Shown here: positions 44,820 through 53,942 of the stretch, piece after piece
Layout: every line of letters begins with the position of its first letter
Numbering within the stretch: the stretch's first letter is position 1
Origin: Paracoccaceae bacterium
Lineage (GTDB): Bacteria > Pseudomonadota > Alphaproteobacteria > Rhodobacterales > Rhodobacteraceae
Assembly: GCA_004153385.1 (NCBI GenBank)
Contig: SDAL01000005.1
Coordinates: 1 to 64,000 of the forward strand
Direction of reading: 5' to 3'
DNA: 64,000 bases
Notes under the pieces: generated by a model
The model's database searches: none
The model's input: the letters and a program-made list of their open reading frames with translations, nothing else
Told to the model about the DNA's origin: nothing
Translations under genes and position numbers: made by a program

Positions 44820-45908
44820 TTACCGCTCAAGGAACGGGTAATCGATATAGCCTGTCTCGTCGCCGCCATAGAACGTGCTCTGGTCGGGTTCGTTGAGCGC
44901 GGCTGCACGGCGGAACCGTTCGGGCAGATCGGGATTTGCGATAAAGGCGCGGCCAAAGGCGATGGCATCAGCATCTTTGGAGGCAACGGCCTGTGCGGCG
45001 GCTGCGCTATCATATCCGCCATTGCCGAAATAGACGCCGTCGAAACGGGCGCGCAACCGTTTGAGCATGGCGCGGTCTTCATCGGTTGTGTTGGCGCCGA
45101 AAAATTCCTCGATCAGATGCAGATAGGCCAGCTTGCGCGCCGACAGCATATCGATCACTTGGGTGAACAGCGCCTCGGGGTTGCTGTCAGAGATGTCATT
45201 TGCCTGCCCGAGCGGCGAGAGGCGCACACCGATGCGGGACGGGTCGAAAACCTTCGACACGCGGTCAAGCACTTGGGACAAAAAGCGCATGCGGTTCTCG
45301 ATAGAGCCGCCATACTCATCCTCGCGTTTGTTGCTGCCGTCTTGCAAGAACTGGTCCAGCAGATAGCCGTTTGCGCTGTGGACTTCGATCCCGTCAAAAC
45401 CCGCCTGTTTGGCAAATTGCGCCGCGGCGGTATAATCGTCGAGCGTTCTGGCAATGCCGTCTTGGGTCAGCGCCACGGGCTGTGAGCAGTCCTCGCGACC
45501 GTTGCGGGTGAAGGTTTTCGCCTCCGCGCGCACATCGCTTGCCGACACGGGCTGTGCGCCATCTGGCAAAAGCGACACATGGCTGATGCGCCCCACATGC
45601 CACAGTTGCACGACGATCCGCCCGCCGTTTGCGTGAACCGCGTCGGTGATCTTGCGCCACGCATCGGCATGTTTGCGGGTATGCAGGCCGGGCGTGTCGA
45701 TATAGCCTTTGCCCATGGGGCTGATCTGCGTGGCCTCGCTGACAATCAGCCCGGCGCTTGCGCGTTGGGCGTAATAGGTCTGGGCCCAGTCTTTCGGTGT
45801 GCCGTCCTCATGCGAGCGGCTGCGGGTGAGGGGGGCCATCAGAACGCGGTTGGGCAAATGTAGATCGCCCGCGCGCAGCGGCTCGAACAGGGGGGAGGTG
45901 TCGCTCAT
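44820..45908 (-). CDS. NADH:flavin oxidoreductase, old yellow enzyme family (NemA-like)
   Basis: 362 residues from ATG 45906-45908 with AAAGGA eight bases upstream. FMN barrel with PNRVLMAPLTRSRS, EATQISPMGKGYIDTPGLHT, VQLWHVGRISH, GFDGIEVHSANGYLLDQFLQDGSNKREDEYGG (substrate-binding His-x2-Asn) and AIAFGRAFIANPDLPER. Such enzymes reduce activated alkenes, nitro-esters and quinones with NADPH. It is first of three same-strand detoxification genes, read in the order aldehyde dehydrogenase, glutathione transferase, this one, each with its own spacing. Confidence 0.93.
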   Translation of the reverse strand: MSDTSPLFEPLRAGDLHLPNRVLMAPLTRSRSHEDGTPKDWAQTYYAQRASAGLIVSEATQISPMGKGYIDTPGLHTRKHADAWRKITDAVHANGGRIVVQLWHVGRISHVSLLPDGAQPVSASDVRAEAKTFTRNGREDCSQPVALTQDGIARTLDDYTAAAQFAKQAGFDGIEVHSANGYLLDQFLQDGSNKREDEYGGSIENRMRFLSQVLDRVSKVFDPSRIGVRLSPLGQANDISDSNPEALFTQVIDMLSARKLAYLHLIEEFFGANTTDEDRAMLKRLRARFDGVYFGNGGYDSAAAAQAVASKDADAIAFGRAFIANPDLPERFRRAAALNEPDQSTFYGGDETGYIDYPFLER

Positions 45909-45989
45909 GATCGGGGTCCTTTCGGTGGAGGATGCCACGTCTGCCTTCGGACAGTCTGGCGTGTTCGGTGTGAGGGGCGGGATGGCGCG

Positions 45990-46616
45990 TCAGTGCGCCG
46001 GCGGGGCCATGGGGCCTGCCTTGGCAACGGCGGCCTGAAATCCCGGCTGGTCTTGCAGGCGCTGCCAGTAGGCGGCAAGAACGGGGCGCGTGTCCAGAAC
46101 GCCCGCGCGGTCGGCCAGCGCCAGAAGATACGAGATCTGGATATCGGCCAGCATCGGTGTGTCGCCCATCAGGAACGGCCTGTCCTCTAGACGCGCGCCG
46201 ACATAGTCGAGAAATGTCCCCAGCCGGTCGGCCATGGCGGGGTTTTCGGGCACGGTATCCTTGCCTGCGATCTTGTCCATCACGGCCGCGATCACGGGCT
46301 GCGCGCCCGAACTTTCGCTCAGATCCAGCCATTCGTTATGGGCGAAAAACGCAGGCGTCTGGTCTGCGGGCTGGTGGCGGCCGTGGCCATAGCGCTGGTC
46401 GATATAGCGCAAGATCGCCGAGGATTCCGCCAGCACCAGACCGTCATCCTCGATCACCGGTGATTTTCCCAGCGGATGGATTTTCTTGAGCGCGTCAGGG
46501 GCGCGGAATTCCTTGGTGCGGTCGTAGAATTCGAGCTGGTAGGGGGTATTCAACTCTTCGAGCAGCCACACAATGCGCAGCGCACGTGAATAGGCCAGAC
46601 AGTGAAGGGTCAGCAT
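45990..46616 (-). CDS. Glutathione S-transferase
   Basis: 208 residues. Thioredoxin-like N-domain (LTLHCLAYSRALRIVWLLEEL, then LGKSPVIEDDGLVLAESSAILRYI with the glutathione-binding Glu-Ser) and a helical C-domain ending PVLAAYWQRLQDQPGFQAA. It conjugates electrophiles to glutathione. It lies 82 bases upstream of the old yellow enzyme gene on the same strand. Confidence 0.92.
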   Translation of the reverse strand: MLTLHCLAYSRALRIVWLLEELNTPYQLEFYDRTKEFRAPDALKKIHPLGKSPVIEDDGLVLAESSAILRYIDQRYGHGRHQPADQTPAFFAHNEWLDLSESSGAQPVIAAVMDKIAGKDTVPENPAMADRLGTFLDYVGARLEDRPFLMGDTPMLADIQISYLLALADRAGVLDTRPVLAAYWQRLQDQPGFQAAVAKAGPMAPPAH

Positions 46617-46746
46617 GGGGGATGTGCCTTTGTTCTAGGGGCAGGGCATCGGGATATTTCCCGCTATGACGCGGATCGCCAAAGACAGGGGCGGCGTGTC
46701 CGGCGGCCCTGTCTTCGGTCTTTGTCACGCGATTGTCTCGGGCATG

Positions 46747-46786
46747 AAAAAGGGGGCGCGGGGCCTCGCGGCCATGCCCCCTTTTT
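46747..46786 (-). terminator. Rho-independent terminator after the aldehyde dehydrogenase gene
   Basis: AAAAAGGGGGC (46747-46757) pairs with GCCCCCTTTTT (46776-46786); the hairpin is flanked by A/T-runs on both sides and so works for the minus-strand transcript ending at 46795. Confidence 0.8.
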
Positions 46787-46794
46787 CGCGCGCC

Positions 46795-48168
46795 TTACGA
46801 CATATAGATGGATTTGATATTGACGAATTCCTTCATGCCAAACCCGCCATGTTCGCGCCCGTAGCCTGAATCTTTCACGCCGCCAAAGGGCATGTTCGGG
46901 ATCGCGATATTGAAGCCGTTGATCGAGATCATGCCCGTGTCGAACTCTTGGGAGGCAAGTTTGCGTGCGCGCGCCTCGTCTTTGGAGAAGATGCCGCCGC
47001 CCAGACCGTAGCGGCTGTCATTGGCAATCCGCATCGCATCCGCATCATCCTTGGCCTTGATGACCGATGCAACCGGCCCGAACAATTCGTCGTCATAGGC
47101 GGGCTGTCCGGGCGCCACATCCACCAGAACGGTGGCAGGATAATAGGCGCCCACACGGTCTGGCACCGCACCGCCCACAATGGCACGTGCGCCTTTCGCG
47201 ACGCTGTCATCGACCTGTTTGGCCAGCTTGTCGCGCAGATCGTCGCGTGCCATCGGACCAAGCTGGGTGTTTTCGTCCATCGGATCGCCCATTTCGATGG
47301 CCCGCATTTTCTCGGCGAACCGTTCCACAAAGGCATCATAGTTCTTTTCGGTCACGACAAACCGCTTGGCGTTCACACAGGTCTGGCCGTTGTTGTAGAT
47401 CCGGCCCTGTACGCAGGCCGTGACCGCGACATCCAGATCGGCATCGTCGAGCACGATATAGGCGTCGTTCGATCCCAGTTCGAGCACGGTCTTTTTAAGC
47501 TGTTCTGCCGCTTTGGCCGCAACCACACGCCCCGCGCCGTCACTGCCGGTCAGCGTCACGCCGCGAACAAGGCGGTTTTCGATGACCTTGTCGGACTGGT
47601 CGTGATCGATGACCAGCACGGTAAAGAGGTTTTCGGGCAGGCCTGCCGCCTCGAACACCTGTTTGAGAAACAGTCCCGATCCGGTGCAGTTTTCAGCATG
47701 TTTAAGCAACACACCATTGCCGGCCATCAAATTGGCAATCGCATAGCGGACCGCCTGATAGCATGGGAAATTCCAAGGCTGGATGCCGTAGATCACCCCC
47801 ACAGGTGCATAGCTGACAACCCCTGTGCCGCCGGGGATCTCGCGCATTTCATCAGCAAAGGCATCAGGGCCGGTGTCGGCGGTAAATTCGCAAATCGCCG
47901 CGCACAGCTCAACTTCCTGCTGGCTGTCGCCGATCAGCTTGCCCACTTCGCGGGTCATCAGCTGGGCGAAGTCTTCTTTATTGGCACGAAGCTCTTTGGC
48001 AATGGCGCGCAGCACCTCGGCACGCGCCTCGGTCGAACGGTTCCGCCATTGCAAAAACGCATCATGGCAGGCCTGAACGGCTTGGGTGGCCTGTGCGTCT
48101 GTCATCATGTCATAGGTCTTGATGGTCTCTTCGGTGGCCGGATTGATGGTGGTGATCTGGCTGGTCAT
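46795..48168 (-). CDS. Aldehyde dehydrogenase (succinate-semialdehyde type)
   Basis: 457 residues from ATG 48166-48168 with GGAG seven bases upstream; the longer frame upstream would cross the divergent promoter. QPWNFPCYQAVRYAI, TLTGSDGAGRVVAAKAAEQLKKTVLELGSNDAYIV (catalytic Glu), NNGQTCVNAKRFVV (catalytic Cys near residue 263) and FGGVKDSGYGREHG are the family sites. The typical substrate is succinate semialdehyde or another small aldehyde, with NAD(P). Divergent from the OhrR-like gene, with a palindrome between, so probably induced by oxidants or electrophiles. Confidence 0.92.
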   Translation of the reverse strand: MTSQITTINPATEETIKTYDMMTDAQATQAVQACHDAFLQWRNRSTEARAEVLRAIAKELRANKEDFAQLMTREVGKLIGDSQQEVELCAAICEFTADTGPDAFADEMREIPGGTGVVSYAPVGVIYGIQPWNFPCYQAVRYAIANLMAGNGVLLKHAENCTGSGLFLKQVFEAAGLPENLFTVLVIDHDQSDKVIENRLVRGVTLTGSDGAGRVVAAKAAEQLKKTVLELGSNDAYIVLDDADLDVAVTACVQGRIYNNGQTCVNAKRFVVTEKNYDAFVERFAEKMRAIEMGDPMDENTQLGPMARDDLRDKLAKQVDDSVAKGARAIVGGAVPDRVGAYYPATVLVDVAPGQPAYDDELFGPVASVIKAKDDADAMRIANDSRYGLGGGIFSKDEARARKLASQEFDTGMISINGFNIAIPNMPFGGVKDSGYGREHGGFGMKEFVNIKSIYMS

Positions 48169-48240
48169 GAGGGTCTCCTGTCGTATGAGCGTTGCAGGGA
48201 GAACGCGCCTGCATCCAAAAAGTTTCCGCCTGCGCGATAA

Positions 48241-48254
48241 TATTGTGCACAATA
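48241..48254. promoter_or_regulatory. Candidate OhrR operator, perfect palindrome
   Basis: TATTGTGCACAATA, a perfect 14-base palindrome between the divergent aldehyde dehydrogenase and OhrR-like genes. MarR-family proteins bind such A/T-flanked palindromes over the promoters they control. Confidence 0.6.
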
Positions 48255-48446
48255 CAAACACGATCCGGTGTAGTGTTGTGATAAGCTTCACCAAAATGGC
48301 GCAAAAAGCGGGGGGTGGGCTCTGTTTAAATGCGCCATTTCGGGGTAATCCGGGTTGGATCGCAGTATCTTGGCGAAAGGGCGATGGACCCGGGCGGCCA
48401 GAAGAGATGTTATGTCAGCACGCGAACAGCTGCGCGGCACAAGGGG

Positions 48447-48923
48447 ATGACGACGTTGGACACTCACGACAATTGCACCGGCGATCTTGCGCTGGACCGT
48501 CAGGTTTGCTTTCCGCTTTATGCCGCCTCCAACCTGATGGCGCGGCTCTACAAGCCTGCGTTGGGGCCGCTGGGCCTGACCTATCCGCAGTATCTCGTGA
48601 TGCTGGTTTTGTGGGAGGGGACGCCGCGCAGCATCGGGGCACTTGGCGAGAAGCTCTATCTCAATAGCGGAACCCTGACACCGCTGGTCAAACGTCTGGA
48701 AGCAAACGGCCTTGTAACGCGCACCCGCGATATAACAGACGAACGACGGGTGCTGGTGGGGTTGACCGAGCGGGGCGAGGCACTGCGTCACGCGGCGGCC
48801 TCGATCCCCGGCACGCTTGCGGCCGATCTACCCATCGACCTCGACCAGTTGGCGCATCTGCGCGAGATGGTGCAGCATTTCGTGCAGGTGCTGCATGCCC
48901 ATGATACACATCCTGATCCATAA
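48447..48923 (+). CDS. OhrR-type MarR regulator (organic peroxide sensor)
   Basis: 158 residues from ATG 48447, but AAGGGG touches that codon; TTG 48456, nine bases behind it, may be the real start. The N-terminus LDRQVCFPLYAASNLMARLYKPALGPLGLTYPQYLVMLVLWE is the OhrR pattern: a reactive Cys at about residue 22 with two Tyr positions. HTH and wing follow (GTLTPLVKRLEANGLVTRTRDITDERRVLVGLTERG). OhrR leaves DNA when the Cys is oxidised by organic peroxide. The usual partner ohr is not here; the likely target is the divergent aldehyde dehydrogenase gene. Confidence 0.87.
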   Translation: MTTLDTHDNCTGDLALDRQVCFPLYAASNLMARLYKPALGPLGLTYPQYLVMLVLWEGTPRSIGALGEKLYLNSGTLTPLVKRLEANGLVTRTRDITDERRVLVGLTERGEALRHAAASIPGTLAADLPIDLDQLAHLREMVQHFVQVLHAHDTHPDP

Positions 48924-49253
48924 TCCCCCGAGGGTCTTTCGCGATGCGCTACGCCGCATCGCCCGATGCCGGGCGCGAAAGCCCCGAGGATGGCACAGGC
49001 GGGCGCGCCGCGTTTTGCAAAGTGCACCAAGCTTGACACGACATGGGATCAGGCCGGTGTCATCGGGGGGATCTGGGCGGATGATCTGTCGCAGGCGCGC
49101 CACGCGATATCGGGGGGGGGGGATCCGAACGCACGGCCAATACCGGATCAGGCGTGTGTTATATCCGGATCTGTATGATTTAAACCAGAGAATGCCCGCA
49201 ATCAGATCCTCGCGCGGCCACAATATTCACGCATTTGGGAAAATTGCGACGCA
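48924..49253. other. Intergenic with a degenerate tRNA-like segment
   Basis: About 330 bases. On the minus strand a stretch near 49100-49190 resembles a tRNA T-arm (GCGTTCGGATCC) but stems do not pair, so it is at most a remnant. A run of ten G lies near 49112-49121. A strong terminator follows on the plus strand, so either the OhrR transcript extends through here or a small RNA is made. Confidence 0.35.
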
Positions 49254-49297
49254 GGACCGGCCTGACATGTTATCAAAAGGCCGGTCCGTCGTTTTTT
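49254..49297 (+). terminator. Rho-independent terminator, plus strand
   Basis: GGACCGGCC (49254-49262) pairs perfectly with GGCCGGTCC (49279-49287), followed by GTCGTTTTTT to 49297. No coding gene ends immediately before it; OhrR stops 330 bases upstream. Confidence 0.8.
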
Positions 49298-49327
49298 AGT
49301 TAAAGGCGGCGAGGGCTGATATGCGCC

Positions 49328-49567
49328 TTAGATGTTTTTTTCACGCACACCTTCTGCGCGGCAAATTGCGTCGCCTTGCGCCACGCTCATCGTGTCGGGC
49401 CGCGAAATCGCACGATCCCATGTGGTGATTTCCTTGCTGTATAGCTGGCATACAACCTCACCTTGCGGGCTTTGCACCGTGACCGGCGCGGTTTCCCAAT
49501 TGGCCGGATCCATGCTGCAGGCCGACATCAGGCCGATGCAGGCGACGGCGAAAATAACTTTGGACAT
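49328..49567 (-). CDS. Small lipoprotein, unknown function
   Basis: 79 residues. The N-terminus MSKVIFAVACIGLMSACSMD is a lipoprotein signal with lipobox L-M-S-A-C, so Cys17 would be acylated. GGAG stands eight bases ahead of the ATG. The mature 62 residues include VVCQLYSKEITTWDRAISRPDTMSVAQGDAICRAEG with two cysteines that may form a disulfide. Family not recognised, but such small lipoproteins with a conserved Cys pair are common in this group. Confidence 0.75.
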   Translation of the reverse strand: MSKVIFAVACIGLMSACSMDPANWETAPVTVQSPQGEVVCQLYSKEITTWDRAISRPDTMSVAQGDAICRAEGVREKNI

Positions 49568-49813
49568 ATTAAATCTCCGAAAAAAGAGTTTGATCTGCTA
49601 GAAGGCCGTTCCTGTGCCTTAATCACGGCAAATCACTATAATATGATATTTTCAATATAATTGTTCGGTTTTGGATTTTAATATTCAGAAGATTTATAAA
49701 TAACGTATGCATGCCTATTATATTTTTATGAATTTTTATAATGGTCACATCGCGCTGGCGTGTGAAACCAGCCCCCCCAAATTTAACGGGCAGGGGGGGC
49801 CGAGGTGGCTCGT

Positions 49814-50854
49814 TCAGCTTATCCAGATGGCGCTTTCAAGCATGTGACGCACCACGCCCGGTTGTCCGCTTTGTTCCATTCTGGCGAAAATCTGTTTCGA
49901 GCAGCTCCGTGTCGTTTCTATCGTCCATCCCAGATTCTGTGCGGCCTGCTTCAGGCTTAATCCGTCACATAAACACACAGCCAGCCGCGCTTCGCTATGG
50001 CTCAGCCCGAAGCACTGTTGCACACGTGCGATCGGCAGATCGCGCGCGGATAGCGCGTATCGCAAACGACCGACGATGGCGGTTTCGCTGCCCAGATCCT
50101 CGATCGAGACCAGCATCTGAACCGATGGATCTTGTGACAAATCCACCCGATGGGCGTGCCCCTGCGGCAGATGCGGCGCATTGGATATGGCATGGCGCAG
50201 GCGTTGGGCGGCTTGCGGTCCGGGCATCGACAGACGCCGGTCGGAGGTGACGCGCATGCCGGTTCTGACATGGAGGTTTTCCAATAGGTACTTATCTATT
50301 TCAAGTACTTGCCCAGTAGATGACAGGATGATCCAGCCCATACCCAGATCCTGACACGCGCGCCTGTCCAGCTGTGCCAGCGCCTGCGCACGTGCGCGCG
50401 CCCGCCAGCATTGCAGTGCGGTTTTCAGATAGGGTCTGAGGTTGGACATCTGCACGCCGTCCACAGCGCGGAAATCCACCTTGGAGCGGGTTTGTGCCAA
50501 AAGCGCTGTGCCACCGTCGTCGAGTGCGAGTTTCAGCGCCCGCACCGGCGCGGGCGGCGGGGGGCCGGGCAGATCGGCCTGGGAATAGACCCGTCCGGTG
50601 CGCATGCGTTTGATCACATCCTCGGCGATCCCCGCCCACGGGGCGCCTGCGTGCCAGCCCTGCGCAGGTGCGCCGGGCCAAGACAGCTGCAATACCGCAC
50701 TTTCGGCAAGGCTTGCTTTGCACATTCCCTCCAAAAGCCGCATCCACGGATCGTCTTGCGGGCTGGGTTGCACGCCCGAGGCCGCTGCGATCAGGGTCGT
50801 CACACTGAAGGTTTCGAAATCGATGCCGGCACCCTTTGTAAAGCTACCCCCCAT
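49814..50854 (-). CDS. LuxR-type HTH regulator
   Basis: 346 residues. The C-terminal HTH is clear: FGLSHSEARLAVCLCDGLSLKQAAQNLGWTIETTRSCSKQIFARM (about residues 285-330), a GerE-type fold. The 280-residue N-terminal part has a PAS-like stretch (MGWIILSSTGQVLEIDKYLLENL) but no phosphoreceiver or acyl-homoserine-lactone domain signature. It lies divergent from cysD with only 70 bases between start codons, so cysD-cysNC is a plausible target. No good ribosome site precedes ATG 50852-50854, which itself falls in a palindrome, so a later start is possible. Confidence 0.75.
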   Translation of the reverse strand: MGGSFTKGAGIDFETFSVTTLIAAASGVQPSPQDDPWMRLLEGMCKASLAESAVLQLSWPGAPAQGWHAGAPWAGIAEDVIKRMRTGRVYSQADLPGPPPPAPVRALKLALDDGGTALLAQTRSKVDFRAVDGVQMSNLRPYLKTALQCWRARARAQALAQLDRRACQDLGMGWIILSSTGQVLEIDKYLLENLHVRTGMRVTSDRRLSMPGPQAAQRLRHAISNAPHLPQGHAHRVDLSQDPSVQMLVSIEDLGSETAIVGRLRYALSARDLPIARVQQCFGLSHSEARLAVCLCDGLSLKQAAQNLGWTIETTRSCSKQIFARMEQSGQPGVVRHMLESAIWIS

Positions 50855-50861
50855 ATGGGGG
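50848..50861. promoter_or_regulatory. Perfect palindrome overlapping the LuxR-type gene start
   Basis: CCCCCATATGGGGG, 14 bases, centred on the start codon of the regulator and about 65 bases ahead of cysD. TTGACG at 50867-50872 immediately beside it could be the cysD -35 box. A plausible site for mutual or autoregulation. Confidence 0.45.
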
Positions 50862-50924
50862 AGGTTTTGACGTTCTGGACTAGGCTAGCAATAAATTCAA
50901 CACCGTTTGGACAGAGACGAGCAT

Positions 50925-51830
50925 ATGAGCACGAAAACCCTGACCCACCTGAAACGTCTGGAAGCCGAAAGCATCCATATTCTGCGCGAAGTGGCCGCCG
51001 AAGCTGAAAACCCTGTTATGTTGTATAGCGTCGGCAAAGACAGTGCCGTGATGCTGCATCTGGCCAAAAAGGCGTTTTATCCCGCCCCGCCGCCGTTCCC
51101 GCTGCTGCATGTGGATACCACCTGGAAATTCCAGGATATGTATGCGCTGCGCGACAAGGCGGCCAAGGATGCGGGGATGGAGCTTTTGGTCCATCAAAAC
51201 CCCGAAGCCAAGGAAAAAGGCATCAACCCGTTCGATCACGGTTCGCTGCATACAGATATGTGGAAGACCGAAGGCCTGAAACAGGCGCTCGATAAATACG
51301 GCTTTGATGTGGCCTTTGGTGGCGCGCGCCGCGACGAGGAAAAATCCCGCGCCAAGGAGCGTGTGTTCTCGTTCCGCTCGGCCAACCACCGGTGGGATCC
51401 CAAAAACCAGCGTCCCGAAATCTGGCGTCTGTACAACGCGCGCAAGTCCAAGGGCGAAAGCGTGCGGGTGTTCCCGATCTCGAACTGGACCGAGCTGGAT
51501 ATCTGGCAATATATCCACCTCGAAGGCATCGAGATCGTGCCGCTTTATTTCTCGGCGCCGCGTCCCACGGTCGAGCGTGATGGCATGCTTATCATGGTCG
51601 ATGACGACCGCTTCCCGCTGCGCGAGGGCGAGACGCCCGAAATGCGCTCGGTACGGTTCAGAACGCTGGGCTGCTACCCGCTGACAGGGGCCGTCGAGAG
51701 CACGGCGAAAACCCTGCCCGAAGTGATTCAGGAAATGCTGCTGACCACGACATCCGAACGTCAGGGCCGCGCGATTGACCACGATCAAGCCGCCTCAATG
51801 GAGAAGAAAAAGCAAGACGGTTATTTCTGA
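50925..51830 (+). CDS. cysD: Sulfate adenylyltransferase small subunit
   Basis: 301 residues from ATG 50925 ([20 protein letters not shown]). PP-loop enzyme: [18 protein letters not shown] holds the ATP-pyrophosphate loop, then [21 protein letters not shown] and [23 protein letters not shown], ending KKKQDGYF as usual for CysD. It makes adenylylsulfate from ATP and sulfate together with CysN. cysNC follows after 41 bases. Confidence 0.96.
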   Translation: MSTKTLTHLKRLEAESIHILREVAAEAENPVMLYSVGKDSAVMLHLAKKAFYPAPPPFPLLHVDTTWKFQDMYALRDKAAKDAGMELLVHQNPEAKEKGINPFDHGSLHTDMWKTEGLKQALDKYGFDVAFGGARRDEEKSRAKERVFSFRSANHRWDPKNQRPEIWRLYNARKSKGESVRVFPISNWTELDIWQYIHLEGIEIVPLYFSAPRPTVERDGMLIMVDDDRFPLREGETPEMRSVRFRTLGCYPLTGAVESTAKTLPEVIQEMLLTTTSERQGRAIDHDQAASMEKKKQDGYF

Positions 51831-51871
51831 GCTTTTCTTCACGGCCCCAGCACTTTGCATGAAGGTATCCC

Positions 51872-53779
51872 ATGTCTACGCAAGACCCCATTTACAAGAC
51901 CGACGCGCTTATCGCGGAAAATATCGACGCCTATCTCGAGGCGCACCAGCACAAGACCATGCTGCGTTTCATCACCTGCGGTTCGGTTGATGACGGCAAA
52001 TCCACGCTGATCGGGCGGCTGCTTTATGACAGCAAGATGATCTTTGAAGACCAGCTGGCCACGCTGGAGGCCGACAGCCGCCGCTCTGGCACCCAAGGTC
52101 AGGAGATCGACTTTGCGCTGTTGGTGGACGGTCTGGCCGCCGAGCGCGAGCAGGGCATCACCATCGATGTGGCCTACCGCTTCTTTGCCACCGAGAAACG
52201 CAAATTCATCGTGGCAGATACCCCCGGCCACGAGCAATACACCCGTAACATGGTCACCGGTGCTTCGACCGCCGATGTGGCCGTGATCTTGATCGATGCG
52301 CGCAAGGGTGTGCTGACCCAGACCCGCCGCCACAGCTATCTGGTGAAACTTCTGGGCATCCGCGAGGTTGTTCTGGCGGTCAACAAGATGGATCTGGTGG
52401 GCTATGACGAGGCGGTCTTCAACCAGATCGTGGCCGATTACCGCGCCTTTGCCGACAGCATCGGGATTGAAGCGTTCACCGCGATGCCGATTTCCGGCTT
52501 CAAAGGCGATAACATCACCGGCCCCAGCGACAACACCCCGTGGTATACCGGACCGGCGCTTTTGCCGCATCTGGAAACTGTCGAGGTCGAGGACTCGCGC
52601 GAGCAGAACGGCCCGTTCCGGATGCCGGTGCAGCTGGTCAATCGCCCCAATCTTGATTTCCGCGGGTTTTCAGGCCTGATCGCCAGCGGTCAGGTGCGTC
52701 CGGGCGACGAGGTGCGGGTGCTGCCGTCTGGCAAAACCTCGACCATTGCGCGGATCGTCAGCCTTGATGGCGATATGGATCTGGCGGTTGCGGGCGAGTC
52801 TGTCACGCTGACGCTCGCCGACGAGATTGACTGCTCGCGCGGGCAGGTGATCGTGGCGGCGCAATCGCCTCTGGAAGTGGCCGACCAGTTCGAAGCCACC
52901 CTGATGTGGATGGACGAGCAGGAGTTGATCTCGGGCCGTCCCTACTGGCTGAAGATCGGCGCCCAGACGGTGTCTGTGACGGTTCAGGCCCCGAAATACG
53001 AGGTGAACGTCAACACGCAAGAACATCTGGCCACCAAGACGCTGGATCTGAATGCGATTGGCGTGGCCAATATCACCACCGACCGCGAAATCCCGTTTGC
53101 GCCTTATAACGAGAACCGCGATCTGGGCGGGTTCATCCTGATCGACAAGATCACAAACCGCACTGTTGCGGCAGGGATGATCGAATTCGCGCTGCGCCGC
53201 GCGCAGAACATCCACTGGCAGGCGACCGATATCGGGCGCGCGCATCATGCGGACATGAAAAACCAAAAGCCCGCTGTGTTGTGGCTGACGGGGCTGTCGG
53301 GTTCCGGCAAATCGACCATCGCCAATATGGTCGAGAAAAAGCTGGCACGGATGAACCGCCACACCTTCTTGCTGGATGGCGATAATGTGCGCCACGGTCT
53401 GAACAAGGATCTGGGGTTCACCGAAACCGATCGGGTGGAAAATATCCGCCGTGTGGGCGAGGTCGCAAAGCTGATGACCGATGCCGGTCTGATCGTGATC
53501 ACCGCCTTCATCTCGCCCTTCCGTTCGGAACGCGACATGGTGCGCGGGATGATGCAGCCCGGCGAATTCATCGAAGTGTTCGTGGATACGCCTTTGGAAG
53601 TGGCCGAGGAGCGTGATGTGAAAGGGCTTTACGCCAAGGCACGGGCAGGAGATCTGAAAAACTTCACCGGTATCGACTCGCCCTACGAACATCCCGAAGC
53701 GCCCGAATTGCGCATCGACACAACAGAGTTGAGCGTGGAAGAGGCCGCTGATCTGATTATCGCGCGGCTGATCGACTAA
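51872..53779 (+). CDS. cysNC: Bifunctional sulfate adenylyltransferase large subunit/APS kinase
   Basis: 635 residues in two modules. Residues 1-460, CysN: translational GTPase with [20 protein letters not shown] (P-loop), [34 protein letters not shown] and NKMDLVG, then two beta-barrels. Residues about 465-635, Cys[19 protein letters not shown] (P-loop near 475), [15 protein letters not shown] and [13 protein letters not shown]. Together with CysD it yields PAPS. PAPS may be used for cysteine synthesis, but the decayed sulfotransferase gene just downstream, and an intact one at 10.8 kb, suggest a role in sulfating glycans. GAAGG precedes the start at six bases. Confidence 0.96.
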   Translation: MSTQDPIYKTDALIAENIDAYLEAHQHKTMLRFITCGSVDDGKSTLIGRLLYDSKMIFEDQLATLEADSRRSGTQGQEIDFALLVDGLAAEREQGITIDVAYRFFATEKRKFIVADTPGHEQYTRNMVTGASTADVAVILIDARKGVLTQTRRHSYLVKLLGIREVVLAVNKMDLVGYDEAVFNQIVADYRAFADSIGIEAFTAMPISGFKGDNITGPSDNTPWYTGPALLPHLETVEVEDSREQNGPFRMPVQLVNRPNLDFRGFSGLIASGQVRPGDEVRVLPSGKTSTIARIVSLDGDMDLAVAGESVTLTLADEIDCSRGQVIVAAQSPLEVADQFEATLMWMDEQELISGRPYWLKIGAQTVSVTVQAPKYEVNVNTQEHLATKTLDLNAIGVANITTDREIPFAPYNENRDLGGFILIDKITNRTVAAGMIEFALRRAQNIHWQATDIGRAHHADMKNQKPAVLWLTGLSGSGKSTIANMVEKKLARMNRHTFLLDGDNVRHGLNKDLGFTETDRVENIRRVGEVAKLMTDAGLIVITAFISPFRSERDMVRGMMQPGEFIEVFVDTPLEVAEERDVKGLYAKARAGDLKNFTGIDSPYEHPEAPELRIDTTELSVEEAADLIIARLID

Positions 53780-53804
53780 GCCGCCAGTGATATGGATAGA
53801 TATG

Positions 53805-53835
53805 GATAAGGGCCGCACGCGATGCGGCCCTTATC
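53805..53835 (+). terminator. Hairpin after cysNC
   Basis: GATAAGGGCCGCA (53805-53817) and TGCGGCCCTTATC (53823-53835): perfect 13-base stem, five-base loop, but no following T-run. Likely transcript end or stabilising hairpin of cysD-cysNC. Confidence 0.65.
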
Positions 53836-53942
53836 TGGTTGAACGGGGGGGCTCTGGCAAGCGGCCTTATCCGGTGCGCGGGTGACTGGCTGCGCGCGTG
53901 ACTGGCCTTTCGCCTTTCAGCTGCCTTTGACAGCCTGCCCCT

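Noticed and set aside
49090-49200. tRNA-like segment on the minus strand
   Set aside because: A T-loop-like GTTCGGATCC is present, but its stem partners (GTGCG and CCCCC) do not pair and no cloverleaf can be drawn.
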